NCBI GenBank assembly: GCA_023423535.1
Contig: JAFAFL010000097.1
Span: 1 to 64,000, forward strand
Direction: 5' to 3'
Length of the DNA stretch: 64,000 bases
Source: Pseudomonadota bacterium
GTDB lineage: Bacteria; Myxococcota; Myxococcia; Myxococcales; Myxococcaceae
The number at the start of each line of letters is the position of its first letter. Position 1 is the first letter of the stretch. A model generated the notes under the pieces. That model saw only the letters and a list, made by a program, of their open reading frames with translations, was not told where the DNA came from and searched no databases. Made by a program: the position numbers and the translations under genes. Shown piece after piece: positions 25,920-35,880 of this stretch.

Positions 25920-28040
25920 ATGCCCAGCCAGGCCTGCCCCAACTGCCAGCGCGCCCACGACGTGAAGGTCTACGTCACCGGGCAGCGCGTGCTGTGCGGG
26001 TGTGGCATCCGCTTCGAGGTCCGGCGCACGGACGTGTCCGCGCCGAGCGGGCAGAGCATGATCGGGCCCGCTCTCAGCACCACCTCGGCGCCCACCTCGC
26101 CGGAGCGGCCGTCGGTGCGCGGGATGACCGAGGCGCACGTGCCCGGCTCGTCGGTCGTCTCGGTCGTCTCGTCGGATGCGACGTTCATTCCGCCCTCACA
26201 GGCGGGCAACGAGGTCGCGGTCGCAGTGCCGGTGGACGCCACCGCGATGAGCCGGCCGGGCATCGAGATCCCCGGCTACACGCTGGAGCGGTTGCTCGGG
26301 CGCGGTGGGATGGGCGAGGTCTGGCGCGCGGTGCAGCAGTCGCTGGGCCGCACGGTGGCGGTGAAGATCCTCCCGCCGCAGAGCGCGAAGGATCCGGAGT
26401 TCGTCGCGCGGTTCGAGAAGGAGAGCGCGGCGCTGGCGGCGCTGAGCCACCCGCACATCATCCAGATCATCGACCGCGGCAGTGCGGACGGGAACTACTA
26501 CTTCGTCATGGAGTACGTGGAGGGTCAGACCCTCCGCGAGGCGATGGGTTCGGGGCGGGTGAGCATCTCCGAGGCCCCGCGGATCGTGCTGCAGATCCTC
26601 CGCGCCATGGAGGCGGCGCACCACAAGAGCATCATCCACCGCGACCTCAAGCCGGAGAACATCCTCCTCGACGGGCGCGGGCACGCGAAGGTGGCGGACT
26701 TCGGGCTGGCGGGCATCCGAGGCGGCGAGGAGCGACACCAGCTCACCGCCACCAGCGTGGCGATGGGCACCATCAACTACATGGCCCCCGAGCAGCGTCG
26801 GGATGCGCGCAGCGTGGATCAGCGCGCGGACCTCTACGCGGTGGGCGTCATCCTCTACGAGCTGCTCACCGGTGAGCTGCCCATTGGCCGCTTCCGGCTG
26901 CCGTCGGAGCGCATCAGCGGGATCGATCCTCGCTACGACCCGATCGTCGAACGGCTGCTTCAGCCGGATCCTTCTCAGCGTCACGCGAGCGCGGGTGAGG
27001 TCATCGCGGAGCTCGAGCCGCTGGTGTCGTCGATCTCTCCGCGCGCGGCGAGCGGTGCCCTGGCGGGTGCCGGTGCGATGCCCGCGGGCGCGGCGACGAA
27101 CGGAGGGACTTCGCCTCGCGCGGTGTCCGTGGTGCAGCGGGGCTTCCGCGGCGTGCGCACAGGGCTGATGGTCATCGGTGCGCTGGCGACGATCGCGTTC
27201 GCGTCCCGCTTCTTCTTCGGCGCGGATCCGTCGGTGACGATCAGCGGCGGGGGCAAGGAGTTCGTGCTCTCCGCGAACGGGAAGGGCGCGCAGTCGAAGC
27301 TGCCGCTGTCCTCGGGCAGCACCTACGGCGAGGTCTTCAGCGAGGTCGTGGAGGAAGAGCTCGCCGGCGGTCGCACGTCGATGAGGATGACGTTCGGGCC
27401 AGGACCGGAAGAGCTCAACGTCCACACCGGCGAGTGGAAGATGGGCGAGGGCCGGCTCACCGTCGTGCAGGTGGGCAACACCGTCCCGGACGGCAAGCGC
27501 CTCATCCCGCGCGCGTTCGTGGCGCACCGCTACTTCACCGCCGACGACTTCGAAGCCGAGACCGAGCTCGTGCTGCGCGACACGGCGGACCGCTACCAGC
27601 TCGATGCGGAGGCGCAGCGCTTCGCGGAGATCGCATTTCGCATCCGCGATCTCCAGGTGTCGGCGTTCGCCATCCCGGGCGTGGGGATGCGGCTCGGCTG
27701 GCGCTACTACACGGAGGACGGCAGCGAGATCGTCGGCAACAGCGCGCGCGATCTGGAGCTGATGGTGGAGGACGAGACGCCCACGCCGCCGGACGGCAAG
27801 CCGTTCAAGCTCAAGCTCGTGCTGCGCAGACAGCCGGGCAAGGACGCGGTGGAGGCGATCGGGTACCTCGATGGCCGCCGCTTCGCGCGCAAGGTGCTGC
27901 CCGGGCTGCAGGGCCAGGTGGGCAAGATCGCGCTCGGGTGCCGCAACTACGAGTGCTCCTTCGACAACGTGTCGGTGAAGGGCACCGAAGAGGACGGCCC
28001 GCGGCGGCGTCGCAGCGTGGCGGACGCGCAGACGGAGTAA
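25920..28040 (+). CDS. Membrane Ser/Thr protein kinase with zinc-ribbon N-terminus and beta-sandwich sensor
   Basis: A 706-residue eukaryote-like kinase. The N-terminus has a CPNC...CGC mini zinc ribbon (residues 5-25). The kinase domain (~118-365) shows the Gly-rich loop LLGRGGMGEVWRA, VAVKIL lysine, HRDLKPENILL catalytic loop, DFGLAG and APE (MAPEQR). One membrane helix lies at ~413-432 (GLMVIGALATIAFASRFFF). The outer part (~435-690) is beta-rich with a LamG/DUF1080-like look (LVLRRQPGKDAVEAIGYLDG; FDNVSVKG at the end), perhaps binding glycans. It is tightly coupled to the FHA-cyclase gene. Low-GC sequence starts right after its stop. Confidence 0.92.
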   Translation: MPSQACPNCQRAHDVKVYVTGQRVLCGCGIRFEVRRTDVSAPSGQSMIGPALSTTSAPTSPERPSVRGMTEAHVPGSSVVSVVSSDATFIPPSQAGNEVAVAVPVDATAMSRPGIEIPGYTLERLLGRGGMGEVWRAVQQSLGRTVAVKILPPQSAKDPEFVARFEKESAALAALSHPHIIQIIDRGSADGNYYFVMEYVEGQTLREAMGSGRVSISEAPRIVLQILRAMEAAHHKSIIHRDLKPENILLDGRGHAKVADFGLAGIRGGEERHQLTATSVAMGTINYMAPEQRRDARSVDQRADLYAVGVILYELLTGELPIGRFRLPSERISGIDPRYDPIVERLLQPDPSQRHASAGEVIAELEPLVSSISPRAASGALAGAGAMPAGAATNGGTSPRAVSVVQRGFRGVRTGLMVIGALATIAFASRFFFGADPSVTISGGGKEFVLSANGKGAQSKLPLSSGSTYGEVFSEVVEEELAGGRTSMRMTFGPGPEELNVHTGEWKMGEGRLTVVQVGNTVPDGKRLIPRAFVAHRYFTADDFEAETELVLRDTADRYQLDAEAQRFAEIAFRIRDLQVSAFAIPGVGMRLGWRYYTEDGSEIVGNSARDLELMVEDETPTPPDGKPFKLKLVLRRQPGKDAVEAIGYLDGRRFARKVLPGLQGQVGKIALGCRNYECSFDNVSVKGTEEDGPRRRRSVADAQTE

Positions 28041-28082
28041 CTTCGAACACAACTGGATTTTTCAGCAAAGGTAAGCTGTCCT

Positions 28083-30926
28083 ATGAAAACGCTGCGCGAA
28101 CTCAAACTCTCCGCAGGACGCAACGTAATAAAGCGGTTTGCAATAAACAACACCACCTCCGCACTCGGACTAATAACCGAAAGCGGCGACGTTATTGTAA
28201 TTGATGTGTCTTCCGGACGTCGCATCTTTCAGTTTGTGGGCGGCCCCACACGAGCGAGCGCAATCGCTTGGAGCGAAGCCGAGAGGTGCTTTCTTTGGGG
28301 CACCACCGATGGCCGAATATTGTTCTGGGACGGCGTTGGAACAAAGTCGCACTTTAAGGCGACTACGGCTCGCAGGTCGCAGAAGAAGCGGAAAAGCTTT
28401 GACCGTCACGGCCAACCTCTTGCACCCATCCCGACATCCGAGCGCGCGCCCGCTGACCGTTCAGCCGTCCTAGCTATAAGTGTTTCACGAACCGGAAAGA
28501 TCGCAGCCATAGTTCAAGACGGCACTTGCTGGGTCATCGAGTCAGGCAGTCGGCATACAGCAACCGCGCGTCTCTTTTGCATGCCCGTGCAGGCGCTGTG
28601 GTCGAATCAAGAGGACCTAGCAATCTCCTATTCTGATGGGTCGGTGCAGCTCATAAGTGGTGACCGAGCGATCTGGATCGAGCAACCACAGGGCAGCATC
28701 ACACCTCAGGATCTAGCAGAGTTCGTTCCCTTTGTGACACAAGATTTCGCTGTCTCCTTCCCCGCAACAACTGCGCGCCACGCCTTCAATCGCACATGGA
28801 CCACCAAGGAAATCGACTACATCACCAAACTCAGCTCAGCAGAAATTGCATCGACCATAAACTATGACGCAACATTCGCTAGGCTCCTCGGCTCATCGTT
28901 GCCTATTGGATGGGGCCGTGACTCCACTCTAATCTTGGGTGGCCGACACGGAGAGGTGCAGTTAGTCGACCGTGCGACCGGCAAGCCGAGAATGGTGCTT
29001 GAGCAGTTCGCGACAACTATCAGGGAGGTCGCCGGAAGCGAAACTGGCGTGTTTGTCACTGTTGACGTGAATGGCGTAATGCGCCTGTGGAATTACGAGA
29101 GCTTGAGTCCAATCCACATCCGCCAGGTGAGCAACGAAGCGCGCGACAGTGGATTACAGTCGATTGATTTGGCCGCGAACGGGACCGCGCTCGCTGTGAG
29201 ACGCGACCGCCACAGCGTGGATATTCTCGTACTGGATGTCGCAGCGACCAGCGCGGACGCGTCGCAAGGAAGCGGGACCGTACGATATACGACCGCGAAA
29301 ATCGTCCTTGTCGGGGACAGCGGTGCCGGGAAGACTGGTCTAGGGTGGCGACTAGCTAAGGGTGCATTCGCGGAACACTCTTCGACCCACGGTCAGCAGT
29401 TCTGGGTTGTTCCTAGTCTATCCCAAGAAGAGTCAAGTGGCTGGCATCGAGAGGCCGTGCTGTGGGATCTGGCTGGTCAAGCAGACTACCGCATCACCCA
29501 CGCACTATCACTTGACAACGTGGATGTCGCCATTCTTGTGATGGATGGCGCAAGCACAGGCGAGGCTCTCAAGGGCGTTCGGTATTGGCTTAACCAATTG
29601 CGACACTCAGAGAAGCCTGCGCCACGAACAATTTTGGTGGGAGCACGGGCGGATCGGGGCGTGCCGGCTCTAAGCAATCAGGAGTTGGCCGCATTCTGTG
29701 CCGAAACCCACATTGAAGGCGGTTTCGTCCTTACGAGCGCGTTAACCGGCGAAGGCCTCCCCGATTTGATGGCCAAAATTGCGAATCTCATAGATTGGTC
29801 AGCCCAGACCAAGACTGTCGCCACGGCATCGTTCAAGCAAATACGGAATTTTGTTCTCGGCGCCAAAGAACGACTAACGGCGACGCCCCTCCAGTCCATT
29901 GAGGCGCTATTTCAGGCTGCGCTGGACAGCGGAATGAGCGTTGACGTGGAGGATTTCGAGGCAGCGCTCTTCAATCTCGCCAAGCACGGATACATCACCC
30001 TCATTTCGACGGTGGATGGCTTGGATGCTGTATTGCTGGCGCCCGAAGTCCTGATAAACCTTGCGTCGTCGATTGTGCTGGAGGCTCGACGAAACCCCAA
30101 GGGACTCGGAGCTATAGACGAGCAACTGATCCTTGATGGCAGAATAGAATCGCGCGAGCTAGTAGCCCTACCCAAAGACACTCAAGACACGCTACTGCTC
30201 GCCGCGATCCGACTTTTTGTTAGCCATAACCTCTGCTTCCGGGAGCGACTCGGAGCAACGAGCTTGTTTGTTTTTCCGGCCCTCATCAACATGAGACGCA
30301 AGGTTACGGCTGACATTGAGCGCTACGACGCAGGGGCGTGGTATGAAATCTCGGGCGCCACTGAGAACCTCTATGCCGTCTGCGTCGTGTTGCTAGGCTA
30401 TACAAACACCTTCAATCGCGCAGCGCACTGGCAAAGCGAAGCAGAGTACGAGACCGAGCGGGGTGAACTATGCAGCCTTCAGTCCCATGACTCCGCAGGC
30501 GGTGGAGTTGTGTTCCAGCTCCGATACTCGCAGCGCACGTCGATGCCAACGCGAACTCTCTTTCAATCACTGGTGGAGCGAATACTTCTGAGACGCAACT
30601 TGCAGGTTAAGCGATTCTTGGCGCCGATTTGCGGTGGGTGCACTGAAAGCCTGCCTCGCGAGGTCGTTTCGGCAAGAATCCGCAGCGGCAAGCAGGATTC
30701 GTTCTGCACGAACTGCGGGAGGGCGATGGTGTTGCCGTCTGGCGATGTTCTTGACACGGCCGAAAGTGCGTCCGGCGCAATACGCATTCAAGAGAAGGTT
30801 TCACATGTAAGGACGCGATATGAGGAGGCGCTCTCGGTCGCCAAGGCTACAGCTCAGCAATTGCACGGCCGGCTGCCTTCGGTGTCCGTGTTCGTCAGTT
30901 ATGCGTGGGGGGGGGCGATGGTATAG
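28083..30926 (+). CDS. WD40 / Roco-like GTPase / zinc ribbon protein, frameshifted out of its TIR domain
   Basis: The readable 947 residues start at an ATG with aaggta upstream. WD40-like blades fill ~15-390 (e.g. DGRILFWDG, NGVMRLWNYES). A Ras/Roc-type GTPase follows at ~400-580: P-loop GDSGAGKT (411-418), DLAGQ (462-466) and a non-standard GARADRG where N/TKxD is expected. A COR-like helical region spans ~585-830. A zinc ribbon follows (C850, C853, C875, C878). The first strand of a TIR domain (SVSVFVSYAWG) is reached at ~930 before a stop at 30924. The rest of TIR continues in the -1 frame. Base composition is much lower in GC than all neighbours. Likely a sensor-NTPase-effector immune protein acquired by transfer. 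Confidence 0.75.
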   Translation: MKTLRELKLSAGRNVIKRFAINNTTSALGLITESGDVIVIDVSSGRRIFQFVGGPTRASAIAWSEAERCFLWGTTDGRILFWDGVGTKSHFKATTARRSQKKRKSFDRHGQPLAPIPTSERAPADRSAVLAISVSRTGKIAAIVQDGTCWVIESGSRHTATARLFCMPVQALWSNQEDLAISYSDGSVQLISGDRAIWIEQPQGSITPQDLAEFVPFVTQDFAVSFPATTARHAFNRTWTTKEIDYITKLSSAEIASTINYDATFARLLGSSLPIGWGRDSTLILGGRHGEVQLVDRATGKPRMVLEQFATTIREVAGSETGVFVTVDVNGVMRLWNYESLSPIHIRQVSNEARDSGLQSIDLAANGTALAVRRDRHSVDILVLDVAATSADASQGSGTVRYTTAKIVLVGDSGAGKTGLGWRLAKGAFAEHSSTHGQQFWVVPSLSQEESSGWHREAVLWDLAGQADYRITHALSLDNVDVAILVMDGASTGEALKGVRYWLNQLRHSEKPAPRTILVGARADRGVPALSNQELAAFCAETHIEGGFVLTSALTGEGLPDLMAKIANLIDWSAQTKTVATASFKQIRNFVLGAKERLTATPLQSIEALFQAALDSGMSVDVEDFEAALFNLAKHGYITLISTVDGLDAVLLAPEVLINLASSIVLEARRNPKGLGAIDEQLILDGRIESRELVALPKDTQDTLLLAAIRLFVSHNLCFRERLGATSLFVFPALINMRRKVTADIERYDAGAWYEISGATENLYAVCVVLLGYTNTFNRAAHWQSEAEYETERGELCSLQSHDSAGGGVVFQLRYSQRTSMPTRTLFQSLVERILLRRNLQVKRFLAPICGGCTESLPREVVSARIRSGKQDSFCTNCGRAMVLPSGDVLDTAESASGAIRIQEKVSHVRTRYEEALSVAKATAQQLHGRLPSVSVFVSYAWGGAMV

Positions 30927-31420
30927 GTGCGTGGTGTCAGAGGCTTGTGGATGATCTTGAATCTGCTGGCGTTCGGACATTCTTTGACTTGAACGACAAC
31001 TCTGCGATCGGAAAGAGCGTGTCGCGCTTTGTGTCCCTGGCAGCGGAGGCTTCGCATATTCTCGTTATTGGAACAACGGAGTATCTTGCGAAGTACCTAA
31101 ACAACGTATCGCCAACTGGAAGTATTGTTGCCGCGGAAGCCGATATCATTCAGCATCGACTGACGCGGACGGAGCTTGAGAAGGAAAGCGTGTTGCCAGT
31201 GCTGAGGGATGGTGCGCCTGAGTCTTCGTTTCCGCCGCTGCTACGTGGCAGGGCCTACGCTGACTTCCGGAGGGAAGAGGAGTACTTCCTGCGCCTGTAT
31301 GGGCTTGTGTTGACGTTGTGGGGCGTGCCAGCGACACATCTTGCTGTGCGGCCGGTTCTTGCTAGCCTCATGGCTTCAGTCGAAACACAGGCAAAGTCGG
31401 CCGTTTGCGCGACCTCATAA
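30905..31420 (+). pseudogene. TIR-domain remainder of the preceding gene, in the -1 frame after a G9 run
   Basis: This frame continues the TIR fold begun at the end of the previous frame: GDGIGAWCQRLVDDLES, GVRTFFDLND, ILVIGTTEYLAKYLN, then a Glu in GSIVAAEADIIQH at the place of the NAD-hydrolysing Glu of TIR enzymes, ending near LYGLVLTLWGVP. The junction is a run of nine G at 30907-30915; one extra G or two fewer would join both frames. A GTG at 30905 could start this part alone, but it would lack the first TIR strand. It may be a disabled gene, a phase-variable switch, a -1 ribosomal frameshift or a sequencing error. Confidence 0.7.
30907..30915 (+). repeat. Homopolymer of nine G at the WD40-GTPase/TIR frame junction
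   Basis: A G9 run, inside tgcgt-ggggggggg-cgatg, marks the exact switch from the GTPase frame to the TIR frame. Homopolymeric G tracts within genes are classic slipped-strand hot spots and also common assembly error sites. Ten or seven G restores a continuous reading frame. Confidence 0.9.
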
Positions 31421-31594
31421 CGACATCAAGACTGGTTTCGTGTGTTTGTTGTTTCTTGTGAACGTGAGGTGCTTTGAGTTTATTGGGGACTTGCTGCGGT
31501 TGGTCGTGGCGGCGTTTGCTGGAGCTAGGTGAATGCGGCCTCGGCGATCCGTCATCTTCACGGCCATAACTTCTCTTGCGATCTTGGAGTCCCC
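31421..31594. other. Right edge of the low-GC island
   Basis: AT-richer sequence (ttgtttcttgtgaacgtgag and following) continues for about 110 bp past the TIR stop and then gives way to GC-rich sequence near 31530. I see no gene, terminator or integrase remnant in it. A ggag ribosome-site-like motif just before 31595 belongs to the next (broken) gene. Confidence 0.5.
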
Positions 31595-32010
31595 ATGTCC
31601 CGCCCGCTCTTCGCTGCCTCCCTCGCGCTCTCGTTGCTCGCCGCGCCGCTCGCCGTCGCACATGAGCTGTCGCAGGAGGAGGAGAGGCCCCTGCGGTGGT
31701 GAAGAAGGGGGCGTGCCTGCAGAGGATTGAGGGACCAGCTCCCGCCCGCGTTCTGCAAGCCGACCATGTACTTCCATCAGTGCTTCTCCATCACCGAGGA
31801 GCAGTGCTTGGAGACCGCGAAGAAGACGACGGAGAGCTGCCTCGCGCAGCACGACAAGGAGTGCCGGCGAGCTTCGAGCAGCCGCAGGACGGCACCACGA
31901 GGGGCGCGAAGATCGGCACCTGCGCCAGCATCGCCTTGGAGTCCACGCACAAGGCGAAGCTGTCGAAGGAGGAGTAGTGCAAGGACGCATCGAACTGGAT
32001 TCCCTGAGCC
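31595..32010 (+). pseudogene. Decayed gene for a small secreted Cys-containing protein
   Basis: The frame opens at ATG 31595 with a clear signal peptide (FAASLALSLLAAPLAVA) and a ggag ribosome site, but stops at 31702. Protein-like sequence resumes in other frames: VVKKGACLQ in the +2 sense, then LPPAFCKPTMYFHQCFSITE and CLETAKKTTESCLAQHDKEC back in the first, then TRGAKIGTCASIALESTHKA in the second. An in-frame TAG at 31975-31977 precedes a plausible old C-terminus (CKDASNWIP). At least three frameshifts and one stop are needed to read it, so it is a pseudogene. Family not recognised; periplasmic or secreted originally. It sits between the low-GC island and the convergent oppF gene. Confidence 0.7.
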
Positions 32011-32013
32011 GCG

Positions 32014-33035
32014 CTACTCCGTCCAGTGACACGCGGCGAGGTGGTCGGTGGCGACGCGGCGGAGCTCCGGCTCTCGCTGGCGGCACGCGAGCTGACGATC
32101 CGCGGGCAGCGTCCGGTAGAGCGGGCAGCGGGTGTGGAAGCGGCAGCCGGTGGGCGGGTTCGTGGGGCTCGGGACTTCGCCGCTGAGCACGGCCGGTGGA
32201 CGCGCGCGGGAGACCTCCGGATCCGGGAAGGGGATCGCCGCGTTGAGCGCCTGCGTGTAGGGATGCACCGGCTGGCGGTAGATGGCCTTTGCCGGCGCGA
32301 CCTCCACCAGCTTGCCCAGGTACATCACCGCGACGCGGTCCGCGAGGTGCCGCACCGCGGCCATGTCGTGCGAGATGAAGAGCATCGTCAGGCCGAAGGT
32401 TCGCTGCAGCCCGAGCAGCAGGTTCATGATCTGCGCGCGGATGCTCACGTCGAGCGCGGAGAGCGGCTCGTCCGCGACGATGAACGCGGGCGAGAGCGCG
32501 ATGGCCCGGGCAATGGCGACACGCTGGCGCTGGCCGCCGGAGAACTCGTGCGGAAAGCGGCGGACGTCGCGCGGGGAGAGGCCGCACAGCTCCACCAGTT
32601 CACGGACGCGCGCTTCGATCACGCGGGGCGAGCCGTAGTCGTTCGCGCGCAGCGGCTCCGCGATGAGGCTGCCCACCGTCATCCTCGGGTTCAAGGAGGC
32701 GAACGGGTCCTGGAAGATCATCTGAAGGTTTGGCCGGTGGCGACGGAGGGCGCGGCCCTGCAACCGCAGAATGTCCTCTCCGTCGAAGACGACCTTGCCG
32801 CCGGCCGCGGGGATGAGGCGTGCCAGCGCTCGGCCCACGGTGGACTTGCCGCAGCCGGATTCGCCCACGAGGCCCAGCGTCTCGCCGCGTCCGAGGTCGA
32901 ACGAGATGCCGTCCACCGCGCGCACCACGCCCACCGTCTTCGGCAGGAACACGCCGCGGGTGACGGGGAAGTGGACCTCCAGGTTCTGCACCGAGAGGAG
33001 CTTTCCCACCGGCGCCGTGACCAGCGCGCGCTCGC

Positions 33036-33039
<4 letters not shown>
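32014..33039 (-). CDS. oppF: Peptide ABC transporter ATP-binding protein (OppF/DppF type)
   Basis: This 341-residue ATPase is one of two that power the peptide importer. Walker A is GESGCGKSTVGR, Q-loop LQMIFQDPFASLNPRMTV, signature FSGGQRQRVAIARA, Walker B FIVADEPLSALD and switch His FISHDM. The C-terminal oligopeptide/dipeptide extension is present, with its Cys pattern (CRFHTRCPLY...C...C) that in this family can bind a [4Fe-4S] cluster. It is the last gene of the leftward opp operon; its ATG overlaps the stop of oppD by four bases. Confidence 0.93.
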
Positions 33040-34051
<1,012 letters not shown>

Positions 34052-34052
<1 letters not shown>

Positions 34053-34966
34053 CAGTCGAACCTCATCCGCGGATCGAGCGCGTCGCGCAGGCCGTCGCCG
34101 AGGAAGTTCAGACACAGCAGCGTCGAAGAGAGCAGCAGCGCGGGGAAGACGAGCTGGTGCGGGAGGAAGGTCATGTTCGCCGCGCCGTCGGCGACGAGCA
34201 GGCCCCACGACGCATCCGGCGCCGCGATGCCGAGGCCGAGGAAGGAGAGGAAGGCCTCCTGCAGCATCACCGCGGGCACGGTGAGGGTCGCGTACACGAT
34301 CGTGGGGCCGAGCGTGTTCGGCACGAGGTGCCGCAGGATGATCCCTGCGTGGCTCACGCCCATGGTGCGCGCGGCCTGGACGAACTCGGCATTGCGCAGC
34401 GAGAGCACCTGGCCTCGGACGATGCGCGCCGTGGTCAGCCAGCTCACCGCGCCCAGCGCCACGAACACGACCACCAGCGACCGGCCGAAGACTGCGAGCA
34501 GGAGGATGGCGAAGAAGATGAAGGGCAGGGTGTAGAGCACGTCAACGAAGCGCATCAGCAGCGCGTCGGTCCGGCCTCCGAAGTAGCCGCTCACCGCGCC
34601 CACGCCCACGCCGATGAGCAGCGAGACGCTCGTGGCGCAGAGGCCGATGAGCAGCGACATCCGTCCGCCGACCATGCAGCGCACCAGCAGATCGCGGCCC
34701 AGCGCGTCGGTGCCGAAGGGATGCGCCCAGGAAGGACCGGTAGCGCCCAGCTCGAGGTCCGGCAGATCGAAGCGCCAGGGCAGCAGCCACGGACCAACGA
34801 CGCTGAAGACCACGATGCCGACGAGCACCCAGAGGGAGACCACCGCGGCGCGGTTGCGGCAGAGCCTGCGCCACGCGTCCCCCCAGAGGCTGAGGCCCTC
34901 CACGTGCTCGGGGAGGAGCGGCTCCGGATCAGACGGCACGGCGCTGGGGTGCGGACGCAGGCTCAT
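34052..34966 (-). CDS. oppC: Peptide ABC transporter permease (OppC/DppC type)
   Basis: This 304-residue inner-membrane protein has an N-terminal helix after a polar tail (VVSLWVLVGIVVFSVVGPWL) and five further helices. The periplasmic HPFGTDALGRDLL motif is highly characteristic of the OppC/DppC family. The EAA loop that docks on the ATPases is visible as EFVQAARTMGVSHAGIILRH. ATG at 34966 overlaps the oppB stop. Operon order from the left-reading promoter is oppA-B-C-D-F. Confidence 0.93.
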
Positions 34967-35880
34967 GCGTACTTCACCCGCGGATCGATCATCGCGTACG
35001 CCACGTCCACGACGAGGTTCGCCAGCAGCAGGAACGCCGCGTCCACCAGCACCACGCCGAGCGCCAGCGTGTAGTCGCGGTTCAGCGCCGCATCGACGAA
35101 GTAGGGCCCCATGCCGGGGATGTTGAAGATCTTCTCCACCACCAGCGAGCCGGTGAAGAGCCCGGCCAGCGCAGGTCCGAGGAAGGTGATCACCGGCAAG
35201 AGGCCGCCGCGCAGCGTGTGGCGGAAGATGACGAGGCGCTCGGGCAGTCCCTTCGCGCGCGCGGTGCGGACGTAGTCCTGGCGGATGACCTCCAGCAGGC
35301 CGCCGCGGGTGAGCCTCGCGATGTAGGCGGCGTAGGCGAGGCCCAGCGTCATGCCGGGGAGGATCATGTGCTGCACGCCGTCCCAGCGCGCGGCAGGCAG
35401 CACCGCAAGCACCACCGAGAAGAGGAGGATGAGCACCGGCCCTAAGATGAAGTTCGGGATCGAGATCCCCATCAGCGCAAGTCCCATCGCCGCGTGATCC
35501 GGCCACCGGTTCTGGAACACCGCGCCCGCGATCCCGGAGACGAGCCCGAAGAGCATCGCGAAGCCGAGCGCGATGAGGCCCAGCTGCAGCGAGACGGGGA
35601 AGCCCGCGGCGATGAACTCGTTCACGCTGCGGCCGGGGTAGCGGTACGAAGGACCGAGATCTCCCTGCAGGTAGCTCGCGAGGACGGCGACGAACTGGAT
35701 GGGGAGGGGCTCGTCGAGCCGGTACTTCGTCTCCAGCTGCGCCCTCACCGTCGGGTGCACCGCGCGGTCGGTGTCGAACGGGCCACCGGGCGCGAGCCGC
35801 ATCAGCGTGAACGCCAGCGCGAGGATGATCAGCACCACCGGGATGAGCCCGAGCAGACGGCGGAGGATGTAGCGGATCAT
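34963..35880 (-). CDS. oppB: Peptide ABC transporter permease (OppB/DppB type)
   Basis: This 305-residue inner-membrane protein starts MIRYILRRLLGLIPVVLIIL, the usual OppB N-terminus. It has six hydrophobic helices and the EAA-type cytoplasmic loop (DYVRTARAKGLPERLVIFRH), plus a C-terminal NLVVDVAYAMIDPRVKY typical of the family. It pairs with OppC to form the transmembrane channel. The ATG overlaps the oppA stop by four bases, so the whole transporter is translationally coupled. Confidence 0.93.
   Translation of the reverse strand: MIRYILRRLLGLIPVVLIILALAFTLMRLAPGGPFDTDRAVHPTVRAQLETKYRLDEPLPIQFVAVLASYLQGDLGPSYRYPGRSVNEFIAAGFPVSLQLGLIALGFAMLFGLVSGIAGAVFQNRWPDHAAMGLALMGISIPNFILGPVLILLFSVVLAVLPAARWDGVQHMILPGMTLGLAYAAYIARLTRGGLLEVIRQDYVRTARAKGLPERLVIFRHTLRGGLLPVITFLGPALAGLFTGSLVVEKIFNIPGMGPYFVDAALNRDYTLALGVVLVDAAFLLLANLVVDVAYAMIDPRVKYA

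Noticed and set aside
30905..31420. Independent stand-alone TIR gene starting at GTG 30905
   Set aside because: It would lack the first beta strand of the TIR fold, which is encoded in the upstream frame, and it has no ribosome site.
28051..32001. 9-bp direct repeat aactggatt near both ends of the low-GC island (28051 and 31993) as attachment or target-site duplication
   Set aside because: The match is short, the right copy lies about 460 bp beyond the composition boundary inside a pseudogene, and no integrase or transposase remnant is present; a chance match is likely.
28041..32013. Transposon or prophage carrying the TIR gene
   Set aside because: No transposase, integrase, inverted repeats or phage genes were seen; transfer is inferred from composition only.
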